From Hydrangea macrophylla (lineage: Eukaryota; Streptophyta; Magnoliopsida; Cornales; Hydrangeaceae), in assembly GCA_033977485.1 (NCBI GenBank), contig CM066984.1, positions 29,803,501-29,867,500 on the forward strand: 64,000 nucleotides of DNA, given 5' to 3'. Both the position numbers and the translations under genes were made by a program. The notes under the pieces are model-generated. The model was not told the DNA's origin and did not search any database. It was given only the letters and a program-made list of their open reading frames with translations. Positions within the stretch are counted from its first letter, which is position 1. Every line of letters begins with the position of its first letter. This document shows positions 1 through 10,451 of the stretch, in pieces.

Positions 1-733
1 GAACCATCAATGCTTGGGGTTTGAAATCATGACTCTTGGAAACCAAGGTAGAAAATTTGAAATTCTCTAAAATCTAGGGAGAATTTTGATAGGATTTGTC
101 AAAGTGAATTTCAAAGTAATTTTTCAAAAGGGTAATCCCAGAATTTTCAAAAGACATGGGTTTCTCAAAGAAGTGCTAGTATTTTCAAAAAAATTTCAAA
201 TATTGTCCTTGAATAATGAATGGATGTTTAGATAAAGACCATACTACCCTAGAGGAATCTACTATATAAGATTTGATGATGCATTCGCATACATGGCCTC
301 ATCATCCATATAATCCCTTACGGGCAATCGCAAGTAATTCATCACATAGTCCTAATCGGAGATGATAATCAAAATCCTAGTTAAAGGGTCTATAGAAACT
401 ATATGCAAAGGCTGGGTTTTATTCTCGAAAAAAGGGTCCATTACTAAGCCAAGGGCTTTATCTACCGCACGCGGTACCAGGCTAACGGTGACTACATGCT
501 ACCAAAGTCTCTTGACGAATGGAGGAAAGAAAACCCTTCACCCACAAGGCAATGGTCTCAAGCAGTTGCGGTGAAAGAACAATCCAAATGCAAATGCAAA
601 TGCAAATGCATGTAAAAACAACATGATTATCAAATTAATAAAAAGGATATTTAATGGCTCAAGTCAAACCCTCGAAGAACAAGAAACTAGCGGTTTTAGG
701 TTCCAATCCCTAGTAGAGTCGCCAGATTATGGG
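1..733 (-). mobile_element. Ogre/Tat-like element, 5' leader fragment
   Basis: This is noncoding sequence read as the 5' untranslated leader of a minus-strand Ogre/Tat-like Ty3/gypsy element that continues left of the window. The segment around 400-430 (a 'caaaggctgggttt' block followed by 'aaagggtcc') matches the equivalent leader segment of element E2 at about 32435-32460. It ends on the right at a primer-binding site and an LTR. No gag reading frame is visible here. The short open frames in the stretch have no recognisable domain. Assignment rests on this block similarity and on the adjoining PBS. Confidence 0.55.
709..731 (-). other. Primer-binding site of Ogre-like element
   Basis: Read on the minus strand this gives TGGCGACTCTACTAGGGA. 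It is one or two bases away from the PBS of element E2 (TGGCGACTCTGCTGGGGA at about 32721-32738). I associate this PBS type with tRNA-Arg priming in Ogre elements; the tRNA identity comes from memory and was not checked. It lies just left of the LTR, so the element reads right to left. Confidence 0.6.
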
Positions 734-3100
734 ACTTGGGAAATCTCGTGGCCCTTGCGCTTTTGGGATTGCAAAAGGATGTGCGATGAACTTCTATCAA
801 TCTCGACAGTGTCCCAGGATAGATCCAAGGCATATACGCTTCAAGAATCCAGAACTTACAATGATTCTAAAGAGTCGCCACCTAATTTTTATCGGGAATT
901 AGGAAACCAAATTTAACTCACCCAAAATTGAATAAGGTTACTCACCCTTCATCACTAGAAATAAGGTTCGGGGGTCTTGGTACGAGAGGGGAAGGATCAC
1001 GAGTAGGACTAAAGCACTATCTCCTCGCCCTACTAAATGTTAGGCCATGATTCAAATATCCTTGTTTTTAATTCATAATAGCTGTTGTTTCCTCAAACAT
1101 ACTAGATAAAATATGCATGGCAAAATGACCATCTAATGAAAATCATTTCAAGTTATTAAATCAAGTAGCAATCGAATGCACATGTAATACAAGAGAGAAG
1201 TATACTCATAGTGGCTAGCCCTGCCCAGGACCAATGCAAATAAAGGAAACATGCCATGATATGCAAAAGGGAACGAAATGACTTACATTGAGTTGACTCA
1301 AGCGGAGTCACAAAAGAAAAAAGAAAGGAAACATGAAATGCAATCATGCACAATCCTAAATAAGATATCTCTAACATATAAGCACATAAATGGAGACTAT
1401 CCTAAAGGAATTATGTCGTTGAAAACGAAGTTGTAAACCTAGAAAAATTATAAGAGAAAGGTAGAGAGGATTACATGAAACATGGGCACTAAGCCACATA
1501 TAAAAGAGGCAAATCCACAAAGTCGAATTCCAGATCCACTGCATTCAGTTCTCTACACTAAGACATCAATAAATACCCAAGCATTGCAAAAAACACAAGC
1601 AAACAAATGATATGCAAGATAAACAATAAGAAAATGTCATCAATCAAATTTCCAGATTCAGGAACCTCTAATAAAACCTATCAAAAGTGGTCTTAAACAT
1701 GAGCTTGGTTAAAATCATTTTTTGAAAAGTTAGATACATATATTAGGAAACCTTTTCAAAAAGTAGGACCTCGATAGCATTTTTGAAGTTCAAGACATCA
1801 GAGTTTTGGGAATAATGGATCAGGACTGTCCACTGTTCTTGTAAAAATCATAATAAATTCGTCGAACATCATATGAAGCTCTAATTAGTGTCAAAAGAAA
1901 TCTATTTCATTGAACTTTTTGAAAATAATAAACCCATGGACATTTTGTGTACATAATGTCTCTGAAAAAGCATTTTAATCAAACTATGCTATTTTGGAAA
2001 TTTTGTATCATTTGACAATGCAAATCATAATAGAAGTTCATGAATCATGTAAATTAAGTTGATCCAATGTTTGATCTCTCATCCATTTATTCTAGATGAT
2101 TTCTAACCCAAGTTTTATTCATCAATGGTTATTGAACAATCAAGGTGTAACCATTTTGTATACATAATCATGATTGTAGTTAATCTTACAAAATTTTAGA
2201 ATAGTTGTATCAACTTCAAACTCATAGAAAATGACCCTAACTCAATCGTATGCTCATGATTTTATATCAACATGTGATACATGAGTTAGTAATCATCCCT
2301 AAAAATTGTATCTTCGAAAACTATCATAGATTTTCTAGAATTCAAGCACAAAGAGGCTAAGTTCAAACTGTCAACCGAATTTTGAACAATTATTAAAAAT
2401 ATATAGCATATGGATCCTAATGATTCTCAAAACAGATCGAATGAAAGCTAATTCATCAAAGTTTACCCTGAAAATTTGAAATCCATCAAACCGCGGGTTT
2501 TGATGGACCAAATTCTATGAACAATACCAATCTCTTTTGCTGAATTTTAACTAGTTCATTTTAAAGTATGAGGAAAACATCTTAGGTGGTGGTTAAAGCT
2601 TATAAGGGACATCAAACTTATAGATCAACTTGATTGCCATAATTCCAAATCAATTTATCTCCCAAGTTCTATGGAGAACTTTAGATCATGGATCAAAGGG
2701 TCTTATAAATATCATCTTGGAGATAGAATTCAAAGTACAAATTCTAGGTAGTAGGAAAAATCAAGAGATAAGTATGAACATCGGAATCATCCAACTCATA
2801 GATCATACATTCATACCATCATAGAACTCAAAGTAGGTACATATACATATATATATATGATCATGTATGCATGGATCTAAACTAAATTGAATGAATGAAA
2901 TCAAAATATAAAAATCAAAGTAAAAATCAATCTCTAATCATGAATTATCAACAAAATCAAGGAAGACTTGGATCTAGCTATGTGACTGTGTGAAGAATGA
3001 GAGAAGAAGAAGATGAGTATTCTAACAAAGAAAAAAAACTAAACTAGATCCAAGTCTTATAGATCTATATATAAAAATATAAATGAAATTCAATGTAGGA
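734..3100 (-). repeat. Ogre-like LTR (second subfamily)
   Basis: The LTR begins next to the PBS (plus strand 'tgggacttgg'). Its first 300 bases carry the landmarks seen in the E1 and E2 LTRs in the same order: 'agagtcgccac', a block ending in 'gaaacc', 'actcaccca', 'cttggtacgagag', and 'actaaagcac' followed by 'ctcgccc'. The rest is AT-rich and noncoding, with an AT-rich TATA-like stretch near 3060-3085. The outer end was not located; 3100 is a guess where the sequence changes to short repeats of the next element. An Ogre-like LTR inserted in or beside the Tat-type element to its right is the simplest reading. Confidence 0.45.
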
Positions 3101-3302
3101 ATTCTGGCATCAGGACTGTCGGATCTATTTTGGTGTTAGGACTGGTGGATCTATTCTGGCATCACAACTACTGGATCTGTTCTGGCATCAAGGCTACTAG
3201 GTTGCTTATTTCCCAAACTTCTGACCATGTTTTCTAGCCATTATGTATCAACACATGATTTTGGAAGAAAAACTGTCGTTCCCACAGACGGCGCCAAGCT
3301 AA
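3100..3302 (-). mobile_element. Tat-type element, start of internal region
   Basis: This is the internal sequence immediately downstream (minus strand) of a clear PBS. It contains three to four copies of a roughly 37-base unit at about 3105-3205, whose plus-strand core is 'ctggcatca' followed by 'ggatct'. A short frame opening with ATG near 3240 is stopped after about a dozen codons. No gag domain remains. It appears cut off on the left by the Ogre-like LTR. Confidence 0.45.
3279..3298 (-). other. Primer-binding site, Tat-type
   Basis: The minus strand reads TTGGCGCCGTCTGTGGGAA, identical to the PBS of the Tat-type element at 42591-42609 on the plus strand. Four to five bases separate it from the LTR end. 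The match between two distant loci makes both assignments firm. Confidence 0.8.
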
Positions 3303-3969
3303 TGATGAAATCTTTGGTACCAGTTAGATTTAGTTTTTAAGAGCATATTAAAATCATGGAAGAGAGGGAAAGAGATATATATAGGTAGCCTGTTTGTATG
3401 TATTTCGGTCCTATTAATGAAGGAACCTACATCCACGTGTGTGTTAGAGCACTTCCACTAAGTATAAGAAAATATTACAGGGACCTTGATGATCCAACAA
3501 TGGTGACTGGAACTACCAAGGACTGGCTATGTAAGGATGATGCATAGAGCTTCTTGGGAGAGGCTTGACAATATAAGATGGTTTGTCCAATTGGACTCAG
3601 GATCCACCTTAGAGGGGGTGGGAGGACCCTGTTATAAGATGAAGAATCCTCCCTTACAAGGTGTTTTAGACTCTTTAGGAAAATGCTGATAGCCTGTAAT
3701 GATAACTGCATATCTAGAAGGTTTTCTAATTTGATAAAGAAACTGTTTATGCATCTCTAGAAGGTTTTCTAGCTAGTTTGGGAAACTACTAGAGTCCGAC
3801 CAGTTTGGGGTGCACCACTAGTTAGTTGAGCTGAACATGAACTGTATTGTAATTGGACTACAGTCGGTCGGTTGGTCGAGGTCAAACCCGAAATACTGGA
3901 GGTCGGACCTAAAGGTCGGTTGGGGTCAGACTTGGAACACTAGATTATAGGGCAATTTTGGGCATATCA
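3303..3969 (-). repeat. Tat-type LTR (667 bp)
   Basis: Read on the minus strand, the LTR starts TGATATGCCCAAAATT and ends in TTTCATCA. This mirrors the LTR at 41978-42588 (starts TGATATGTCTAAAATT, ends CATCATCA). The PBS abuts its left end and a polypurine tract abuts its right end, so one LTR is shared by internal sequences on both sides. A GC-rich stretch near 3610-3640 corresponds in position to the promoter-proximal C-rich stretch of the related LTR at 55296. Confidence 0.75.
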
Positions 3970-3983
3970 GTTGCCCCCTATTT
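3970..3983 (-). other. Polypurine tract, Tat-type
   Basis: The minus strand reads AAATAGGGGGCAAC directly before the LTR start. Its layout matches the PPTs of E1 and E2 (AAAGAGGGGCAAAC). It shows that the sequence to the right (3984-6165) is the 3' end of an internal region. Confidence 0.75.
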
Positions 3984-4184
3984 CCAAGGTTGGCTTGAAC
4001 TTAGATCGAGTCAAGTTTGGAAATTTGTCAATTCCGCTTACCACTGTCTGATGTTTGCAAAGTTGGATTTTCTTGTGGAGTGATGCACCTTATGATTAAA
4101 AAGCCTTAAATTATTGTTAGTCACCCTTATATCAGGGACAGGTCAAGATTTGTAACACTATGATTGCTCGGGGAAGTTGCCTTG

Positions 4185-4465
4185 GAACTTTTGAGTCTTG
4201 TGGATTCTCAGGAATTTGTTAAGGGTTAAGACTTAGCTTATTTGGAGTCTTTGAGTGCTCGAGAATTGGATAAGAGTTGAGACTTAGCCTATTCAGAGTC
4301 TTTTGAGTGCTCGGGAATTGGCTAAGAGTTGAGACTTAGCCTAATGCAGAGCCTTTGAGTGCTAGGGAATCGGCTAAGAGTTTACACTTGGCCTAATTCA
4401 AAGCCTTTGAGTGCTCGGGAATTGCCTAAGAGTTCATACTTAGGCTAATTTGGAATCTTATGTTT
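4185..4465. repeat. Tandem repeat block A (about 59-bp unit)
   Basis: About five diverged units. Each carries the plus-strand landmarks 'gagtgctcgggaattgg', 'taagagtt' and 'gacttagcct'. Unit length is about 55-60 bases by counting. Units differ by scattered substitutions, so the array is not recent. Confidence 0.75.
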
Positions 4466-4469
4466 ATGT

Positions 4470-4705
4470 TTGATCCCAGGATGGTTATCTTCTGGCCAAT
4501 AAGTCGTTGTCAAGGTTAATGGTAATAGAATTTGACCATGTTGGATAATCTGACCTAAAGCTTGTTACTTCAGGGTCCTTTTTATGTTAGCTCCCAGTAT
4601 GGTTATCTTTTGCCCAGTAAGCCTTCCTCAAGGCTGTTGGTAAAAGAATTTGACCATGTTGGTAGAGCTAACGTAAAGTGAGTTGCTTTAGGGTCCTTTT
4701 TTACT
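4470..4705. repeat. Tandem repeat block B (about 115-bp unit)
   Basis: Two units, each with the plus-strand landmarks 'atggttatctt', 'gaatttgaccatgttgg' and 'agggtccttttt'. The unit is about 110-118 bases. Confidence 0.75.
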
Positions 4706-4870
4706 TCTTTATCGTTGGCCAATCTAAGAGGCTTTAGTCACCTATATCATCGGTTTGGGCATAATTGGAGACCCAATATGTATAGATTTTAGGGATTTCT
4801 TTTACTCCTCTATCGTGGGCCAACCTAAGAGGCTTTAGTCACCTCTATCGTCGGTTTAGGCTAAGTGGAG
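4706..4870. repeat. Tandem repeat block C (about 95-bp unit)
   Basis: Two units sharing 'taagaggctttagtcacct' and 'tcggttt'. They are separated by a shorter diverged stretch. Confidence 0.65.
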
Positions 4871-5039
4871 TTCTGCCTTGGGTTAACAAAGGATTTTTCC
4901 ATGTAGTGATCTTTTTGGTGCCTTAGAGTGACCAAGGTCTTTTGTTGTGTTCTGGGAATTGAGTAGGCAACCCCAGTCTTTGTAGAAGCACTTTGACAAA
5001 GTTTATGGAGTCTTGTGCTATGGTCGGTAAAAGAAAATT

Positions 5040-6140
5040 GTTGTAGTTGGGCTCACCTGGACTGTTGGAGATAGGAGGTCGGGTAGAGATCACCGAGCCC
5101 CTAACTGCTGAAAATTGGAGGTTAGGTTGGGATTACTGAACCCTGACTGCTGGAGGTTGGAGGTTGGGTCGGTCGGGAATTCTAAACCTAACCTTTGGAA
5201 ACTTAAGATTGGGTCATGATTGCTGGGCCCTGACTGTTGTAAATTGGAGGTTAGGTCGGGATCGCCAAACCTGACTGTTGTGAATGGAGGTCGGGTCGGG
5301 ATTATCGAACCCCAACCATTGTAAACTTGAGGTTAGGGTTGGTCGGGATCACTAGACCAGACCATTAGAAACTAGAGGTCGGGTTTGGATTACCGGATCT
5401 TGACCACTATAAACTAGAGGTCTGGTCAGGATCATCAAACCTGACTACTATAAACTAGAGGTTGGGTCAGGATTGCCAGACCCTGACCATTGTAAATTGG
5501 AAATCAGGTCGGGATCGTCGGACCAGACCATTGGAGGCTGGAGGTCGAGTTGGGATTGTTGGACCTGACTGCTATAAACTGGAGTTTAGGTTAGGATCAC
5601 TGGACTAGACCATTAGAGACTGGAGGTCAAGTTAGGAATGTTGGTCCCTAACCACTATAAATTGGAAGTCGGGTCGGGATCACCAGACCAGACCATTGGA
5701 GACTAGAGGTCGGGTCGGCATTGCTGGACCCTGACTGCTATAAACTGGAGGTCAGGTCGGGATCTCCGGACCAGACTGTTAGAGATTGGGGGTCAGGCCG
5801 GGAATGTCGTGCCCTGACTACTATAAACTGGACATAGGGTCAGGTTAGCCGGACCGGACCATTAAAGACTAGAGGTCGAGATAAGATTGCTGAGCCCCGA
5901 CCACTACAAACTGGAGGTCGAGTCAGGATTAACTGACCGCTGCGAACTGGAGGTCGGGTTGGGATTTTCGGACTTGACTATTGGAAACTTGAGGTCGGGT
6001 TGGGAATGCCAGGAATTGGTTGCTATAATCAGAGGTCAGGTCGAGATCGTTAGACCTGACCACTATGAATTGGAGGTCGACGAGGTCAAACCTAGAGGTC
6101 AGGCCTGGATTTTGGGTCGGGTCACCGAGCCCCTTTTCCA
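5040..6140. repeat. Tandem repeat block D (45-55-bp units)
   Basis: About 20 diverged units. Each reads roughly 'aaactggaggtcgggtcggg' followed by 'atcaccgga' and 'cctgacc'. Spacing between successive 'ggaggt' landmarks is about 45-60 bases. Units differ at many positions, consistent with an old array. The block is GC-richer than its surroundings and gives spurious reading frames on both strands. Confidence 0.8.
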
Positions 6141-6289
6141 AATCTCTAATCAGGGTCGATACTATACTTGATTCACTATTTGTATAGTAAGTTGGGTTAG
6201 TTAATGAGACGTCTTCCTGGCTAGGCTTCCTGGCTAGGCGGGAATGTCCGCTGTGTGGCCACTAGGTCATCGATTTTGGATCAAAGGGC

Positions 6290-6890
6290 ATCGATAACTT
6301 GGGAAGGGTACAAAGCAGAGTTTAATCATTGATTCTTTCTGCAAGTCGCTCTTAAGGCAAAAAATAGAGAATTTGATAATCTTCGACAGGGAGACATGAT
6401 CGTGACTGAGAATGCTTCCAAGTACACTGCGTTGTTGAGATTTAGAAAGAGTTTAGTGCCAGTGGAAGAAGATAGAGCAAGGAAATTCGAGGAAGGGTTA
6501 CGGTAGAATATCCGGTTGAGGGTAAAGACCTATGAACATTCAATTGTGGTAGTAGTGCAACAACCGACGCTTGTAGCCAAAAGTGGAATGGAGAGATCGA
6601 GACAAAATCAGCAAGGCAATTGAGGTAATACGGGCAGTGGCCGAAACCAAGGTGAAGATTTCAAGAGGCCATTTACACGAGGCTCGAGTCCTAGTTTTGG
6701 TGATCCTAGGAGGGCACCAAGTAACATACCGTTATGCTCACTTTGTAACCGACCATACACAGGTCGATGCTTTATGACCAATTCTCAAATTAGAATCCAA
6801 GGAACAAGTAGAACAAGTTAAGCATCCTATCCACAAATCAAGTGTTTTGATTGAGGACATTGAGTGAAAGATTGTCCAAGCAAGCGTCCC
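6290..6890 (+). pseudogene. gag remnant, Tekay-like
   Basis: Conceptual translation of about 6290-6530 shows the retrotransposon gag signature 'TWEGYKAEFN', then 'REFDNLRQGDMIVTE', broken by stops. At about 6837-6880 there is a degenerate zinc knuckle (CX2CX4HX4C type) in which the second cysteine codon has become TGA and another stop follows the histidine. The N-terminal half of gag is missing. In a functional element this protein would form the particle and package RNA. Confidence 0.7.
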
Positions 6891-6989
6891 TAGCAAATAG
6901 CAAGTTCTATGGCTTCTAGTGGTTCGAAGCCTAAGCAGTCTAATGACTGAATGCCGTAGATAGAGCAGCGCCAGGGGAGATCATTTTAG

Positions 6990-7301
6990 ATGAATCATGG
7001 GGATATGGCTACTATGAATATAGTAGTCTTAGGTATGGTGCTTATATGTTCTCACTTAGCATGCACACTCATTGATTCAGGATCTACCCATTCATTTGTG
7101 TCGCATCATTTTGTTGAACATTTGAATGCTATGTCCGCACCACTAGGATATGAATTATCCATTGATGTACTACTTAGTAAACCGGTAGTAACATCCACGA
7201 TGTATAAGAACTATGAGATCAAGCTAGGTGAGACGTTGATGACTGTAGATCTTATACTGATTATGGTTAATCACTTTGACATGATGCTAGGAATGGATTA
7301 G
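6990..7301 (+). pseudogene. Aspartic protease remnant
   Basis: An open stretch with the retropepsin active-site motif 'ALIDSGSTHSF'-like (here TLIDSGSTHSFVS), then 'MMLGMD' before a TAG stop, which matches the usual '...GMDWL' end of the gypsy protease. In an active element it cleaves the polyprotein. The surrounding frame is interrupted on both sides, so this is a fragment. Confidence 0.75.
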
Positions 7302-7619
7302 TTAGCCCTTAACCAGGCCACGATAGACTATAAATGGAGAGAGGTCAATTTTCAATCACTATTGCATGGGCACTTTTGTTTTCAAGGGAGTGGGGTTACA
7401 CTGCCACAGTATTTGATTTCAGCTATCCGAGTAGGTACATTATTGAGAAAGGGATGTTAGGGATTTATTTGTTCAACAATTGATATTTCGATGACCAAAT
7501 TTAAAGTAGAAGATATTCTAATAGTACGAGAGTATCTGGAAGTATTCCCAGATGACTTACTAAATGTTCTTATGGAGAGAGAAGTTGAGTTTACCATTGA
7601 GACAATACCATACTAAAGA

Positions 7620-8760
7620 CCTGAATAAAAAGCACCATATAGGATGGCACTCGTGGAATTAAAAGAATTGAAAATCTAACTACAAGAGTTATTTAACAAA
7701 GGTTTTATTCAACCTAGCATATCATCGTGGGAATCTCCAATGTTATTTGTGAAAAAGAAAGATGGTTCAATGCGTATGTATGTTAACTTTCGTGAGTTGA
7801 ACAAGTTGACAATGAAGAACAAGTATCTGTTGCCTAGAATTGATGACCTAGTTGATCAACTTCGTGGGGCACAAGTATTTTCGAAGACAGATTTGCGATC
7901 GAAATATCATCAGCTGAAAGTAAAAGTCGAAGATGTAGAGAAGAGAGCCTTCAGAACACATTATGGACATTATGAGTTCCTAGTAATTCCATCTGGGGTG
8001 ACCAATGCACCTGCCACGTTCATAAATCTTATGAACCGAGTCTTTAAGGATTATTTAGATGACTTTATGATCATATTCATAGACGACATTTTTATCTATT
8101 CGCCAAGTGAGATAGAGCATGAGAAACACTTGAGACCTATATTTCTGAGATTACTAGAGAAGCAACTATTTGAAAATTTTAAGAAATGTGAATTCTTGTT
8201 ACCTAGCATTACTTTTCTTGGTTACATGATTGACAAGAATGGAGTTTCAGTTGATCCTCACAAAGTGGAAGCGGTATCTAATTGGCAAAGATCGACATCT
8301 GTATCTGAAATTCAAAGGTTTTTAGGATTAGCTAGATATCACTGCCGATTCACTGAGAATTTCTTGAAGATTTCTTTGCCTATGACAAAGTTGATGTGAA
8401 AGGGTGTTACGTTTGATTGGAGTTTGGAATGTGAATACAATTTTTAAGAGTTTAAGTCGCGGTTAATAAGAGCACCCATAATGATGATGCCATCAGGAAC
8501 CAAGGGGTTTGCGATCTATAGTGATGCTTCACATCAAGGCTTAGGGTATGTACTTATAAAAGGTGGTAAGGTGATTGCTTATGCGTCTAGACAGTTGAAG
8601 ACCCATGAAGTTAATTATCTAACTCATGACCTTGAATTGGCCATGGTAATCTATGCTTTGATGATTTGGAGACACTACTTGTTTGGGGAGAAGTGTGAGA
8701 TTTTCATAGTCCACAAGAGTTTAAAATACATTTACACCCAACGGCACTTGAACATGTGAC
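7620..8760 (+). pseudogene. Reverse transcriptase and RNase H remnant
   Basis: The 7740-8399 frame carries RT blocks in order: '[19 protein letters not shown]', '[19 protein letters not shown]', '[17 protein letters not shown]' and the catalytic 'FIDDIFIYS' (FIDD is the usual gypsy form of the active site). After a stop at 8398 the frame resumes at 8481-8759 with RNase H motifs ('[15 protein letters not shown]', '[13 protein letters not shown]', then an acidic residue before 'LAMVIYAL'). The upstream piece 7620-7740 is broken by stops. Decay is by point stops rather than large deletion. Confidence 0.85.
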
Positions 8761-8777
8761 AGAAGAGATGGTTAGAG

Positions 8778-10409
8778 TTGATGAAGGATTACGATCTTTC
8801 GATTGAGTATCAACCAGGAAAGGCTAATGTAGTAGCCGACGCATTAAGCCAAAAGACGACAAGGAACTTAGCCGACGAGCTAACCCAACAAAAAGAATTG
8901 GTAAGGGATATGGAACGTATGGAGTTAGATGTAATTCTAGAGACTAATGGTGGCTTATTAATGGCGATCATAGCTCACCCAAATATTATTGATGAGATCA
9001 AAGCAGAACAGTTTAATAATTGTTATTTATGTAAAATAAGAGATGAGATGTCTTTGGGGAAGTGACCAGGTTTTACTTTGGAGAAAGGAGTATGAATGCT
9101 TGGCAGTCGATTGTATGTACCGAACGTAAAGGACTTGAAAGAGAGACTTCTAGAGGAGGCTCATAGTACTAAATATTTAGTTCATCCGGGGAGTAGCAAG
9201 ATGTACCAAAACTTGTGAGAAAACTTTTAGTGGAGAGGTATGAACTAGGAAATTGCCAAGTTTGTGTCTGAATGTTCGGCATGTCAACAAGTCAAAGCGG
9301 AGAGACAAGTACCTGCGGGGCTACTACAACCATTACCAGTGTCAGAGTAGAAAGGGTATGAGATCATAATGGATTTTGTTTTCAGGCTTCCACATTCGCC
9401 TAATAAGAATGACAAGATTTGTGTTATAGTTAATAGGTTGATGAAATCAACTCATTTTATACCAATCAAGACGACTAAGCCATCTAAGCTAGCTGAGTTG
9501 TATGTGAAAGAGATTGTGAGACTACACAGGGTTCCAGTAGTGATTATATATGATCGTGATAGTAGCTTTACATCGAGGTTTTGGGAAAGTTTGCAGAAAG
9601 CCAATGGTACCGAGTTAAGTTTCAGTACTACTGTTCATCCGCACACTGACGGACAGTCAGAGCAAATGATTCAGACATTAGACGATATGCTTAGACTTTG
9701 CATTTTAGATTTTGGAATTTATTGGGAGAGACATTTACCATTAGTTGAATTCGCTTACAACAATGGGTTTTAGTCAAGTATTGGGATGACACCGTATGAA
9801 GCCTTGTATGGCCAAAAGTGTTGTTCATCAGTTTGTTGGACCGAGGTTAGAGAAAGAAGGTTGTTAGGACTTGAGATAATATAATTGACTATAGAAAAAG
9901 TAAAGCTAATGCAGAAGTGACTTAAGGAAGTTCAAAGTCATTATAAGAGCTATACGGACTCTAAGCGACGACCGATGATATTTGATGTAGGAGACTTTGT
10001 GTATTTGCGAGTATCGCCTTCGAAAGGTATTATCCGATTTGAAAAATCAGGGAAGCTTAACCTGAGATTTGTAGGTCCGTTTGAGATCCTAGAGAAAGTG
10101 GGACCAGTGGCTTACTGACTACCCTTATCGTCTGAGTTGAAACATGTGCATAATGTGTTTTACGTGTCTATGTTGAGACGGTGTATGACGGATATGAGTA
10201 AGATCATCACACCAGAACCATTACAGATCCAAGAAGACTTGACTTACATAGAGCGTCCGGTAGAAATCTTAGATCGAAAAGAGCAAGTATTGAAAATGAA
10301 GACAATTCCGATGGTGAAAGTGTTATGGCGTATTCACATGGTTGAGGAAGGTATGTGGGAGAATGTGGAAGTGATCAGAAATGAATATCAGCTCCTTTTC
10401 GATGAATGA
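8778..10409 (+). pseudogene. Integrase remnant with chromovirus-type C-terminus
   Basis: The tether after RNase H ('[16 protein letters not shown]') leads to an HHCC zinc-binding region at about 9100-9310 ('ECSACQQVKAERQ' visible, with several stops). The catalytic core lies at 9369-9773 ('MDFVFRLPHS', 'IIYDRDSSFTSRFW', 'HPHTDGQSEQ'), then stops. The last open piece, 10137-10409, contains 'VEILDRKEQVLKMKTIPMVK' and ends 'WENVEVIRNEYQLLF', which I recognise as the Tekay-type integrase end with a chromodomain-like tail. In active elements this tail targets insertion to heterochromatin. Confidence 0.8.
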
Positions 10410-10435
10410 GGTATAAGTTTGAGGACAAACTTCCT

Positions 10436-10451
10436 TTTTGGAGGGGAGAGT
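10436..10451 (+). other. Polypurine tract, Tekay-like
   Basis: A purine run 'ggaggggagag' directly precedes the LTR start TGTCAC. It lies about 30 bases after the integrase stop, with the usual 'gaggacaaac' sequence between them. Confidence 0.7.

Larger units (their letters stand above)
3984..6165 (-). mobile_element. Tat-type 3' untranslated region with repeats
   Basis: This is about 2.2 kb of noncoding sequence between the PPT and the start of the Tekay-like fragment. It is almost entirely tandem repeats: four blocks of different unit sequence in succession (listed separately). No pol frame is present; the open frames inside are by-products of the repeats. Tat/Ogre elements are known to carry hypervariable, tandem-repeat-rich 3' UTRs. 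The right end is cut by the Tekay-like element. Confidence 0.6.
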
